Positions 1 to 6,835 of a DNA stretch of 26,013 nt are shown piece by piece; within the stretch, counting starts at the first letter, position 1; each line of letters begins with the position of its first letter. The stretch is from CAZWHE01 sp964633825 (GTDB lineage Bacteria > Planctomycetota > B15-G4 > CAYZWU01): positions 1 through 26,013 of the forward strand of contig CAZWHE010000043.1 in NCBI GenBank assembly GCA_964633825.1. Direction: 5' to 3'. Made by a program: the position numbers and the translations under genes. The notes beneath the pieces were generated by a model. The model had not been told where the DNA came from and did not search any database. It worked only from the letters and a program-made list of their open reading frames with translations.

Positions 1-1
1 C

Positions 2-928
2 AACATCGATGAGCAGAAGGCGATCTGCGGCAACCGCGACAAGCACGCCAAGACCATCAGGAAGCTTTACGGCGTGGTCTTCGTTCTCCGCGACGGGCAT
101 CTGAAAATCGTGGGCGATGACGAAGCGGCGGTAAAAGCCCGCAACGCCGTGCAGTGCGTCCTCGATGAGCTCAGGGAAAAGGGCGGCATTTCCGAGGCCC
201 GCGTTGACGCCCTGATCCAAGCCGGATCGGGAAGGAAGGGGAATTCCTCGGGGAGGCTGGTGGGGAAAAAAGGCCCCATCGACCTGCCGCCCCACGTTTG
301 GCCCCGTTCCAAGGGCCAGGAAAAGTACATCCGGAAAATCGCCGACCACGAGATCACCTTCGGCATCGGCCCCGCCGGAACGGGCAAGACATACCTTGCC
401 GTGGCCATGGCCATTACAAGCCTGAAGGCCGGTCTCTACAAAAAAATGATCCTCACCCGCCCCGCCGTCGAAGCGGGCGAAAAACTGGGATTTCTGCCCG
501 GCGACTATCAGGCCAAGGTCAATCCCTACCTGCGGCCTCTCTATGACGCCATCGAGTCATTCCTCGAACCGGGCAAGGTCAAGAGATCGGTCGAGAGCGA
601 CGTCATCGAAGTCATTCCGCTCGCTTATATGCGGGGCCGTTCCCTTGACAACGCTTTTATCATTCTCGACGAGGCGCAGAACACGACTCCCATGCAGATG
701 AAGATGTTTTTGACGCGCATGGGAAAAGGGGCCAAGATCGTGGTCACCGGAGACATCACACAGATCGATCTCCCCGAAAACCAGGTTTCCGGACTCGTGC
801 ACACTCTTGAAATACTCAAGGGCGTCAAGGGGATCGGCCGTGTCTTTCTCACGAAGAACGACATTGTCAGGCACCGCATGGTGCAGAGGATCGTGAGCGC
901 TTATAACCGGGTGGAGAAGAGGAGCTGA
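2..928 (+). CDS. phoH: PhoH family P-loop ATPase (YbeZ-like), 5' end outside window
   Basis: The frame is open from base 2, so the true start lies upstream; the GTG at 74 falls inside the N-terminal KH-like domain and is not a credible start. The visible protein has the Walker A motif GPAGTGKT (about bases 370-393), the family block TRPAVEAGEKLGFLPGD, the Walker B FIILDEAQN (about 655-681) and the sensor-like VVTGDITQIDLP. These are the defining motifs of PhoH/YbeZ, a cytoplasmic ATPase/putative RNA helicase that works with the endoribonuclease YbeY in rRNA maturation. It ends in TGA, 24 bases before a membrane HD-domain gene, which is followed by ybeY. The order phoH - 7TM-HD - ybeY is widely conserved, so an operon is inferred. 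The family call is firm; only the N-terminus is missing. Confidence 0.95.
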   Translation, partial: NIDEQKAICGNRDKHAKTIRKLYGVVFVLRDGHLKIVGDDEAAVKARNAVQCVLDELREKGGISEARVDALIQAGSGRKGNSSGRLVGKKGPIDLPPHVWPRSKGQEKYIRKIADHEITFGIGPAGTGKTYLAVAMAITSLKAGLYKKMILTRPAVEAGEKLGFLPGDYQAKVNPYLRPLYDAIESFLEPGKVKRSVESDVIEVIPLAYMRGRSLDNAFIILDEAQNTTPMQMKMFLTRMGKGAKIVVTGDITQIDLPENQVSGLVHTLEILKGVKGIGRVFLTKNDIVRHRMVQRIVSAYNRVEKRS

Positions 929-952
929 CCCCAGGCCGGGGCGTTTGTTTCG

Positions 953-2515
953 ATGTTCAGGACGCGTAAAACAACAAAGAGAGTCAGCCAGGAGAAGGCC
1001 AAGCCGATCAGGCCGTCCGGTCTGGAAATAGGCAGCATTTCCAATCCCGTGGAAAAACTCCTGCTGGCCGGTCTCTTTTCCATTGCGATCCTGTTTCTCG
1101 TCCTGAACAGCTCCCAGAGGCACAGCAGCTGGGGAGAGATCGCGGGCGGCGCCGTCCTTGTTCTGGCGGTGAATTACCTTTTCGGCAGCTACCTTCTCCG
1201 TTTTCAACGCGAGGTTTTCACGAACATGCGCCGCACCGTCGCCGTGCTCTTCCTCGTGCTTCTCGTTCTCGTTCTCGCCCGCCTCACGCTCGTTGTGGAG
1301 TGGTGGACGCCCCTGCTGATCCCCGATTCCTTCGCGGCCGTTGTGCTGGCCATCGTGTTCAACCAGCGCTTCGCCGTGGAGATGAGCGGCTTCATCCTGA
1401 TCTACACGGGCATCATGCTCAGCGGATACGAGGATCTCCTGAAGGTGATGGTGACCCTCTTCGCCGGGGCCATGACGGGCGTTCTTTTTTCCACGGGGAT
1501 TCGGAAACGGTCGAAGATGGTCACCGTGGGGCTCTGGGTCGGTGTGGCCCACGTGGCCGTTCTCGCCTCTCTCTTTCTCTTCCTGGGGGAGAACCATCTG
1601 GTCAGGGAGGTTTCGCTCGATCTCTTGAGGGGCTTCATCCACGGGGTCGTCGTCGGCTTTGCTTTGACCGGCCTGCTTCCCGTCATCGAGTATTCGCTGG
1701 AAGCCGTGACCGAGATCCGCCTTCTCGAGCTTTCGAACCAGAACGAACAGCCCCTCCTCCGGAAGCTTCTGATCGAAGCCCCCGGAACCCATCATCATTC
1801 GTTCGTCGTGGGGATCCTGTCGGAAACGGCGGCCGAGACGATCGGCGCCAACACGCTGCTCTGCAGGGTGGGCGCATACTTCCACGATATCGGGAAGATG
1901 AACAAACCCGAGTACTTTATCGAAAACTCGTCGGACGCCCCGGTCAAGCACAGCCTTCTCAATCCCGAGATGTCCACTCTGATCATCACGGCGCATACGA
2001 AGGACGGACTGGAGCTGGCCGATTATTACGGCCTGCCCCGCGCCATCAGGGATTTCATCACCGAGCACCACGGCACCTCCACGGTGGAATATTTCTACCA
2101 GGAAGCCCTGGCCCGCGGCGGCGACGAGGCGCGGGTCGTGCGCGACACATTCAGGTACCCCGGGCCGCGGCCCCGCAGCAAGGAAACGGCCATCGTCATG
2201 CTGGCCGATTCGATCGAGGCCGCCACGCGGTCCCTCGAGGATCCCACTCCGCCGCGTATTCGGGACATGGTCCGCTCGATCACCAAAAGGAAGCTCGAAG
2301 ACGGCCAGCTCGACTACTGTACGCTCACTCTCAGGGAGCTCCACAGGCTGGAAGAAGCTTTCTTCCAGGCCGCCGTGGGGATCTTTCACACCCGGCCCGC
2401 CATTCCCAACAACAAGACGGCCAAGGCGGGCGTGATTTCCCGGACAGCGGAGACCATCTACCCCACCGGCTCGGGCGGTTCGAAAACCACCCCCGGTGAA
2501 TCGAAGGAGGAATAG
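953..2515 (+). CDS. 7TM-HD phosphodiesterase, PgpH-like, lacking the extracytoplasmic HDED domain
   Basis: A 520-residue integral membrane protein. Hydrophobic segments begin near residue 35 and continue to about residue 245, followed by a cytoplasmic HD domain with H280-H281-H282, the H311-D312 pair in HDIGK, and later the ITAHTKDG and EHHGTSTVEYF blocks. This matches PgpH/YqfF, whose characterised members hydrolyse cyclic di-AMP to pApA; the substrate here is inferred. Normal family members are about 700 residues, with a roughly 230-residue extracytoplasmic domain between the first and second membrane segments. Here only about eight residues (around NSSQRHSSWG) separate them. The ATG at 953 lies 24 bases after phoH and has no strong ribosome binding site, suggesting coupled translation. 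The stop overlaps the ribosome binding site region of the next gene. Confidence 0.9.
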   Translation: MFRTRKTTKRVSQEKAKPIRPSGLEIGSISNPVEKLLLAGLFSIAILFLVLNSSQRHSSWGEIAGGAVLVLAVNYLFGSYLLRFQREVFTNMRRTVAVLFLVLLVLVLARLTLVVEWWTPLLIPDSFAAVVLAIVFNQRFAVEMSGFILIYTGIMLSGYEDLLKVMVTLFAGAMTGVLFSTGIRKRSKMVTVGLWVGVAHVAVLASLFLFLGENHLVREVSLDLLRGFIHGVVVGFALTGLLPVIEYSLEAVTEIRLLELSNQNEQPLLRKLLIEAPGTHHHSFVVGILSETAAETIGANTLLCRVGAYFHDIGKMNKPEYFIENSSDAPVKHSLLNPEMSTLIITAHTKDGLELADYYGLPRAIRDFITEHHGTSTVEYFYQEALARGGDEARVVRDTFRYPGPRPRSKETAIVMLADSIEAATRSLEDPTPPRIRDMVRSITKRKLEDGQLDYCTLTLRELHRLEEAFFQAAVGIFHTRPAIPNNKTAKAGVISRTAETIYPTGSGGSKTTPGESKEE

Positions 2516-2519
2516 GGCT

Positions 2520-3680
2520 CTGGAAATCCAAAACCTCCAAGATCTCACCGCTGTCGATCTCGATCTCGTTCGTCGCGCCGTCAAGGCCGCAGCCGGTGAC
2601 GGGAGCGAGGGAATCTCACTCTCCATCGTCGACAACGCCGCAATCGAAAGGGTGAATAAAGAATACCTGGGCCGCGACGGTCCCACCGATGTCATTGCTT
2701 TCGATTATGGTGAGAAAGGGGATTCCGTTTCCGTCGGAGCCGGAGAAGACGTCTCCGGCGAGGTGATCGTCTCTGCCGAAGAAGCGCTGAAAGCCGCCCG
2801 AGAGCTCGGTCGCGATCTTCTGTCCGAGCTTGTTCTTTACATCGTTCACGGCGTGCTCCATCTCAGGGGGTATGACGACCGCTCCGGGGAGAAGAGGGAG
2901 ATCATGCAAAAACGGGAAAGCGAGATTCTTAGAGAAATGGGGCTGGAAGATCCCTGGACGGAAAGAGAGGGATGCGATCAAGAAACACCGGCGCCGGCGG
3001 TCCGGATTTACACGGACGGCGCGTGCCGCGGAAACCCCGGCCCCGGCGGGTGGGGGATTCGGGTCCTCTATCCCGACGGCCGCGTTCTCGAAAAGGGCGG
3101 CGCCGAAGAGGACACAACGAACAATCGAATGGAGCTTCGGGCCGCCATCGAAGCGCTGAGGCTCTCGAGCGTCGAGCCTTCGGTCGTTGTCGTTACCGAC
3201 AGTGAATATGTGCGCCTCGGTATCACCGAGTGGATCAGCGGCTGGAAAGACCGCGGCTGGAAGACGGTGAAGAAGAGCTCCGTCAGGAACAGCGATCTCT
3301 GGAAAGAGCTCGACGCCCTTCTGGGCTCCCGTGTCGAATGGGAATATGTGGAGGGCCATGCGGGCGATCCCGACAACGAAAGGTGCGACCGGATCGCCGT
3401 GGCGTTCGCGAAAGGGAAGCACATTTCCCTGGCCGACGGCACGGTCTGTGAAGAGCCGCCGGCTCCCAGGCCCGGCTCGACAAAAAAAAGGAGCAAGAAG
3501 AGAAAAAACCGCAAAGGCGGCTACTATGTCAGTCTGGTGGGAGGCAAGGTCGAGCGCCACGAAACCTGGACAGAATGCGAGGCCCGGGTGAAAGGCGTCA
3601 GCCGGGCGCTTTTCAAGAAGTGCTTCGATGAGATCGAGGAAAGGGAAATTCTGGCAAAATGGGGTGTCGGCCCGTTGTGA
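2520..3680 (+). CDS. ybeY: YbeY - RNase HI - viroplasmin-like fusion protein
   Basis: One uninterrupted frame encodes three modules. Residues 1 to about 145 are YbeY, the single-strand endoribonuclease for 16S rRNA 3'-end maturation, with H110-GVL-H114-LRGYD-D120; the third metal ligand, commonly His, is Asp. Residues about 160-300 are RNase HI with the full catalytic set D166, E205, D227, H280 and D290, spaced as in E. coli RNase HI, and the hallmark YTDGACRGNPGPGGWG. After a Lys/Arg-rich linker, residues about 335-386 (YYVSLVGGKVERHETW, CEARVKG, LFKK) resemble the viroplasmin/RNase H hybrid-binding domain, usually N-terminal in eukaryotic RNase H1. The nearest conventional start is GTG 2496, but the only good ribosome binding site, AAGGAGG at 2504-2510, sits nine bases before CTG 2520, which gives the typical YbeY beginning MEIQNLQ. 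Numbering uses the CTG. Confidence 0.88.
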   Translation: MEIQNLQDLTAVDLDLVRRAVKAAAGDGSEGISLSIVDNAAIERVNKEYLGRDGPTDVIAFDYGEKGDSVSVGAGEDVSGEVIVSAEEALKAARELGRDLLSELVLYIVHGVLHLRGYDDRSGEKREIMQKRESEILREMGLEDPWTEREGCDQETPAPAVRIYTDGACRGNPGPGGWGIRVLYPDGRVLEKGGAEEDTTNNRMELRAAIEALRLSSVEPSVVVVTDSEYVRLGITEWISGWKDRGWKTVKKSSVRNSDLWKELDALLGSRVEWEYVEGHAGDPDNERCDRIAVAFAKGKHISLADGTVCEEPPAPRPGSTKKRSKKRKNRKGGYYVSLVGGKVERHETWTECEARVKGVSRALFKKCFDEIEEREILAKWGVGPL

Positions 3681-3714
3681 CGCGCATTTTCACAAAAGTC
3701 TTTGGATCGGGCGG

Positions 3715-3745
3715 TTGATATAACATAAAATCAATTGTTTATATT
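3715..3745 (+). promoter_or_regulatory. Putative promoter for the KAS III-like gene
   Basis: The 106-base gap before the condensing enzyme has a short AT-rich block. TTGATA at 3715-3720 is 17 bases from TTTATA (3738-3743) and 19 from the better -10-like TATATT (3740-3745). The block is also roughly palindromic around CAATTG (3733-3738), as an operator might be. Assignment is by consensus only. Confidence 0.35.
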
Positions 3746-3798
3746 TACCTTAAAAGGTTAGACGATCGTGAGGGGGTTGAAGCATCGTGGAGAAATCG

Positions 3799-5115
3799 AT
3801 GAAAGATGTGTTCATTACGGGTTTCGGCAAGGCCTTGGCCAAAAACGAGGTGTCCAATCAGGATCTGTGCGAGATGTTTCCGGCACTGGTGACGTCCGAC
3901 GAATGGATCAGGAAAAACGTGGGCATCGAAAAGAGATACTTGGCCGGCGAGGGCGACGAGCTGAAGGACATGTTCCTCGAAGCTGCTCTTGAAGCGATCG
4001 AACAGGCCGGCGTGAGCCGGATTGACAGGCTGATCATCGGATGCAATACCCAGCCCCGCAATTACCCCTCTATAGCGAGCGATGTGGCCCACGGTCTGAA
4101 AGAGAAAGTCGATGTTTCCAACTGCTGGTGTCTCGATGTGCAAAACGGCTGCCCGGGCGGAATGGCGGCCGTGGCTCTGGCCTGCGACTCCATCGGATCG
4201 GGTCAGGCCGAAAACGTTCTTGCCATTGGAGGGGATTTTACATCCAGAATGGTGGATTGGTTCGACAGGAACACCTGCCTCCTTCTCGGCGATGCCGCCT
4301 CGGCTTTTGTTCTCACGTCGGGAGATCCCGCCGGGACGAGCGATTGCGTCTGTAAAATCCTTTCGTACAACACGCAGACCGATTACGACTCCGCCCATAT
4401 CATGGCCATGGATTCGAGCCTTTCCGATTTGACTCCCTTCGAGGTGTCGCGCAGGTCGAGGGAGGCGGCAAAAAAAGCTGTCCGGAAGATTACGGGCCGG
4501 GAGCGTATTCCCGATGAGATTTCCAAGGAAGACGCGGCCAGGCTGAAGGAGGCTTGCCTCGAGATCCAAAAAGAAATCTTCCCCCCTCACGGCAGATATC
4601 CATATTCCGACAAACACTACCCCTATTTCATCATGGCCGGCGCCGAGGTCCTCGAAAAGATCCGCCGGATCGTTCCCAACAGCGGATATCTTCCGGCACT
4701 CAGGAAAGCCGGGATAGGACTCGACATCTTTGAGAAGCACGGTCTTCTCGACGTGGATCGTGTTTCGGATATCCCTTCCCGAATCAGAAAAGACACCCTG
4801 AAAGAGCTTTCGGAAAGATATGATCTTCTGATCCCGCACCAGGCAAATCTGAGAGGGCACCAGAATCTCTCGGCCGCTTTCCGTGTTCCCATGAACAAGC
4901 TCTACTCGAATATCGCCCAATACGCCAACACGTCCGCCGCCGCAGTGGGCATTGCGCTTTATGAAGCTCTCAGGAAGCCGAGCCGATACCGCACGATCCG
5001 GGGCGACCGGGCCGAGATCGTCGTTCCCCGGCTCGATCAGGGCCGGAAAGCCGTCCTTGTGACCTTCGGTTCGGGCACGAATGTCATCTTTGTCGTGCTT
5101 GAGCGGGTGAAGTAG
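3799..5115 (+). CDS. 3-oxoacyl-ACP synthase III (KAS III/FabH)-like condensing enzyme
   Basis: A thiolase-fold condensing enzyme. Counting from GTG 3787, the Cys-His-Asn triad is C122 (VQNGCPGG), H351 (IPHQANLRGH) and N381 (YANTSAAAVGIAL). The His-to-Asn spacing of 30 equals that of E. coli FabH. The Cys-to-His distance is about 97 residues longer, an insertion between GDAASAFVL and IPHQ that includes a Tyr/His-rich stretch near RYPYSDKHYPY. ATG 3799 is preferred because GGAG lies six bases upstream and the product starts MKDVFITGFG; GTG 3787, with GAGGGGG upstream, is possible. No acyl carrier protein, FabD, FabG or FabF gene is adjacent, so a role in housekeeping fatty-acid initiation is not supported by context. 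A specialised acyl-CoA or acyl-ACP condensation is an inference. Confidence 0.85.
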   Translation: MKDVFITGFGKALAKNEVSNQDLCEMFPALVTSDEWIRKNVGIEKRYLAGEGDELKDMFLEAALEAIEQAGVSRIDRLIIGCNTQPRNYPSIASDVAHGLKEKVDVSNCWCLDVQNGCPGGMAAVALACDSIGSGQAENVLAIGGDFTSRMVDWFDRNTCLLLGDAASAFVLTSGDPAGTSDCVCKILSYNTQTDYDSAHIMAMDSSLSDLTPFEVSRRSREAAKKAVRKITGRERIPDEISKEDAARLKEACLEIQKEIFPPHGRYPYSDKHYPYFIMAGAEVLEKIRRIVPNSGYLPALRKAGIGLDIFEKHGLLDVDRVSDIPSRIRKDTLKELSERYDLLIPHQANLRGHQNLSAAFRVPMNKLYSNIAQYANTSAAAVGIALYEALRKPSRYRTIRGDRAEIVVPRLDQGRKAVLVTFGSGTNVIFVVLERVK

Positions 5116-5153
5116 TATTCGCGGGTCGAGGCTCAGAATCAGGTAATAAAAAG

Positions 5154-5248
5154 AAGGTTTAAGGTCTGGTTAATCGAGGTGGGATACCTGAGGGGAAGGT
5201 CAGAAGAAAATAAGCCTAATAAAGTATGAGGTCCAAACCTTAAACCTT
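5154..5248. repeat. 16-bp near-perfect inverted repeat with a 63-base spacer
   Basis: The left arm, AAGGTTTAAGGTCTGG (5154-5169), is the reverse complement of the right arm, CCAAACCTTAAACCTT (5233-5248), except at one position. Each arm also contains an AAGGTTT/AAGGT duplication. There is no T-run or tight loop, so it does not look like an ordinary intrinsic terminator. Function is unknown. Confidence 0.7.
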
Positions 5249-5272
5249 TGTTCATTTTGTTATTTTTTGTCT

Positions 5273-5296
5273 TCTATAGATCTCCTCTCTATAGAT
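5273..5296. repeat. Direct repeat of TCTATAGAT at a 15-base interval
   Basis: TCTATAGAT occurs at 5273-5281 and 5288-5296. Each copy contains the 8-base palindrome TCTATAGA, and the copies are separated by CTCCTC. It could be a small tandem protein-binding site; no function is assigned. Confidence 0.55.
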
Positions 5297-5633
5297 GAAG
5301 CTTCCAGTACCGGCTAAGATCAGATGTTCCCGAAGCGCCAGTTAGTGTTATTACGTCGTTACTCGGGGAAAATCAACTAAAAAATCAGACAAGATGAGCC
5401 GGCTCTTGAATCATTTCCGAAATTGTTGCCAAGTAACTGCGTAGCTTCTTATTTTTCAATGAAATACGTTTCGTAGGAATATAGTGCATCCCGTGGGTGG
5501 GGCAACATTCTTTCCATTTATTTTTTGATAAATTACATGACATCTGAATATTGGCATGCTTTTGTTCCTTGAATCAAGCCCATTGCCGGTCTTCTGGAAG
5601 AATTCGTGTTTCGGGTTTTACGTATAACGTTGT

Positions 5634-5747
5634 TGTGGATAAAATGTGGAGAAATAGAGAGGGATTTTCTTGATGTGTTTAATGTTTTTTAAATCAACAT
5701 GTTGTGTTTTTAATACTATTACGATATGAGATACTAGATGTGGAAAA
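5634..5747 (-). other. Cluster of DnaA-box-like sites (possible origin or DnaA-regulated element)
   Basis: Read on the minus strand, there is one perfect consensus box, TTATCCACA (5642-5634), a one-mismatch box TTCTCCACA (5653-5645) in the same orientation 11 bases away, and TTTTCCACA (5747-5739), also one mismatch. The sequence between them is very AT-rich. Downstream of the last box on the minus strand, TAG/TAT/TAA triplets recur, loosely like DnaA-trios. No dnaA, dnaN, gidA or parAB gene is in view, so origin identity is only a hypothesis. Confidence 0.35.
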
Positions 5748-5782
5748 TAACCGATACCGAGTCGACCCGGCATCGGTTATTT
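5745..5782 (-). terminator. Hairpin terminator, possibly bidirectional
   Basis: A 15-base inverted repeat with one mismatch (arms 5745-5759 and 5768-5782, 8-base loop) lies 19 bases beyond the stop of the minus-strand gene ending at 5801. On the minus strand the stem ends in GGTTATTTT, a short U-rich tail. The arm overlaps the last DnaA-box-like site. Confidence 0.7.
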
Positions 5783-5800
5783 ATAAATGATAGTTAATTT

Positions 5801-6619
5801 TCAGGATTTGGCGGTTTCCGCTTCTTCTTTGGGGCGCAAGTCGAGAAGTTGCCTTTCCCTCTCTCTCAAATCGGCTTCTTTATCGAAAAGCTCTTGCTCC
5901 CTTTTCTGAAAAGCCAAATCTTCCTTCTTGGAGAGCTTGCTCCCTTTTTTGAGGCGCGTCATTTCGATCTTTTCGCGCTCGATCAAAACCTTGTCGAGCT
6001 CGTCGAGAATCTTTTCTTCCTCCTTGGCGATTTTTTTCAGGGAGACATGGTAAAGCTTTTTCAGGGTTTTGGAGCAGATCTGGAAGAGACTCGATGCTGA
6101 TGGTTTTTCTTTGGATCCGTAAAGGATTTTCCCTCCGTGGATCGTGTAAAAGGTCAGCGCGCGAGGTTTTTTGATCAGCTTGAGAATGGGGTGGTCTTTA
6201 TCGATGTCAGTGACATCCACCTGGTAGCAGTCGAAAAACCGGGCTGCGATGCACACTTTTTCGTTGTAGAGAACGGAATCCTCGTAGGTTTGAATTTTCT
6301 GGGTCATCTCTTCATCGGAAGAGGTCATGTAGAGAAAGACGGGTCTTCCGTTTTCATCGTCCGTACTGGTCAGTTCTTTGAATGCCTGCCGCGAGTCGGT
6401 GAAACCCCTGTTGTTGTTTCTCCAGGTCGGAGGAGCAACACGCGTGCTTCCTCTGGCGCCGCTCCGGGCCAATCCGCCTCTCGTCACTCCCCCTCTTGCC
6501 GCGGATCCTCTCCCTGAGGATCGACCTCGGCATCACCCCTGGGCCTGACTGAGGCCGTCCAGGATAAAGAGCAGAGAGATCACAATGGCGCAGGTTAAAT
6601 ACCATTTTTTCCTGTTCAT
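5801..6619 (-). CDS. Secreted thioredoxin-like protein with in-frame TGA after the signal peptide (interrupted or recoded)
   Basis: The best start is ATG 6619-6617, with GGAGG six bases upstream. It gives a classical signal peptide, MNRKKWYLTCAIVISLLF followed by ILDGLSQAQG. Codon 29 (6535-6533) is TGA. The same frame then stays open for 243 codons to the stop at 5801: an Arg/Gly/Ser-rich stretch, a domain beginning near ENGRPVFLYMTSSDEE that resembles a thioredoxin fold without CxxC, and a charged coiled coil (about the last 90 residues, KIAKEEEKILDELDK and similar). The only later start, GTG 6487, would lose the signal peptide and has a poorly spaced ribosome binding site. A C-to-T change of CGA would restore an RG-rich reading. 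A hairpin (6504-6522) follows the TGA. The gene is lower in GC than its neighbours. Most likely a nonsense mutation or sequence error; selenocysteine is possible. Confidence 0.6.
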
Positions 6620-6668
6620 GCCGGACCTCCACAAATGGAGACAACTCATGTCACAATCAACGATATTT

Positions 6669-6674
6669 ATTATA
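6669..6674 (-). promoter_or_regulatory. Putative -10 element for the thioredoxin-like gene
   Basis: A perfect TATAAT on the minus strand (6674-6669) lies about 50 bases upstream of ATG 6619 in an AT-rich divergent intergenic region. No good -35 hexamer is seen at 16-18 bases, so an activator or another sigma factor may be involved. Confidence 0.35.
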
Positions 6675-6835
6675 CCTTGAATCGGAATTGAGTACCATAT
6701 GATTAATGGTCCGAATGGGTTTTTATCAAAAAGTTTGAATCATAGGATCGCGGCGAACGGTTATTCTGCGTAACTCATGTAAACGAAGAAGGCTATATAC
6801 GGTGCGTCCTCGAATTGGTTCTTAATGGGAAAGCG

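Larger units (their letters stand above)
5116..5744 (+). other. AT-rich gene-free interval
   Basis: About 630 bases lie between the condensing-enzyme stop and the terminator of the next minus-strand gene, clearly richer in A and T than the flanking genes. No frame with a credible start and coding character was found on either strand; the best short frame (ATG near 5395) is 16 codons. The interval holds a long-range inverted repeat, a direct repeat of a small palindrome and DnaA-box-like sites, listed separately. Confidence 0.6.

Noticed and set aside
557..2695. A 712-codon open frame on the minus strand
   Set aside because: It lies opposite phoH, the HD phosphodiesterase and ybeY, is rich in residues expected from antisense reading of GC-rich genes, and has no recognisable domain.
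6354..6644. Overlapping minus-strand open frame in another phase at the start of the thioredoxin-like gene
   Set aside because: The frame that uses the GGAGG-preceded ATG 6619 gives a proper signal peptide and continues into the conserved domain; the other frame gives no recognisable protein.
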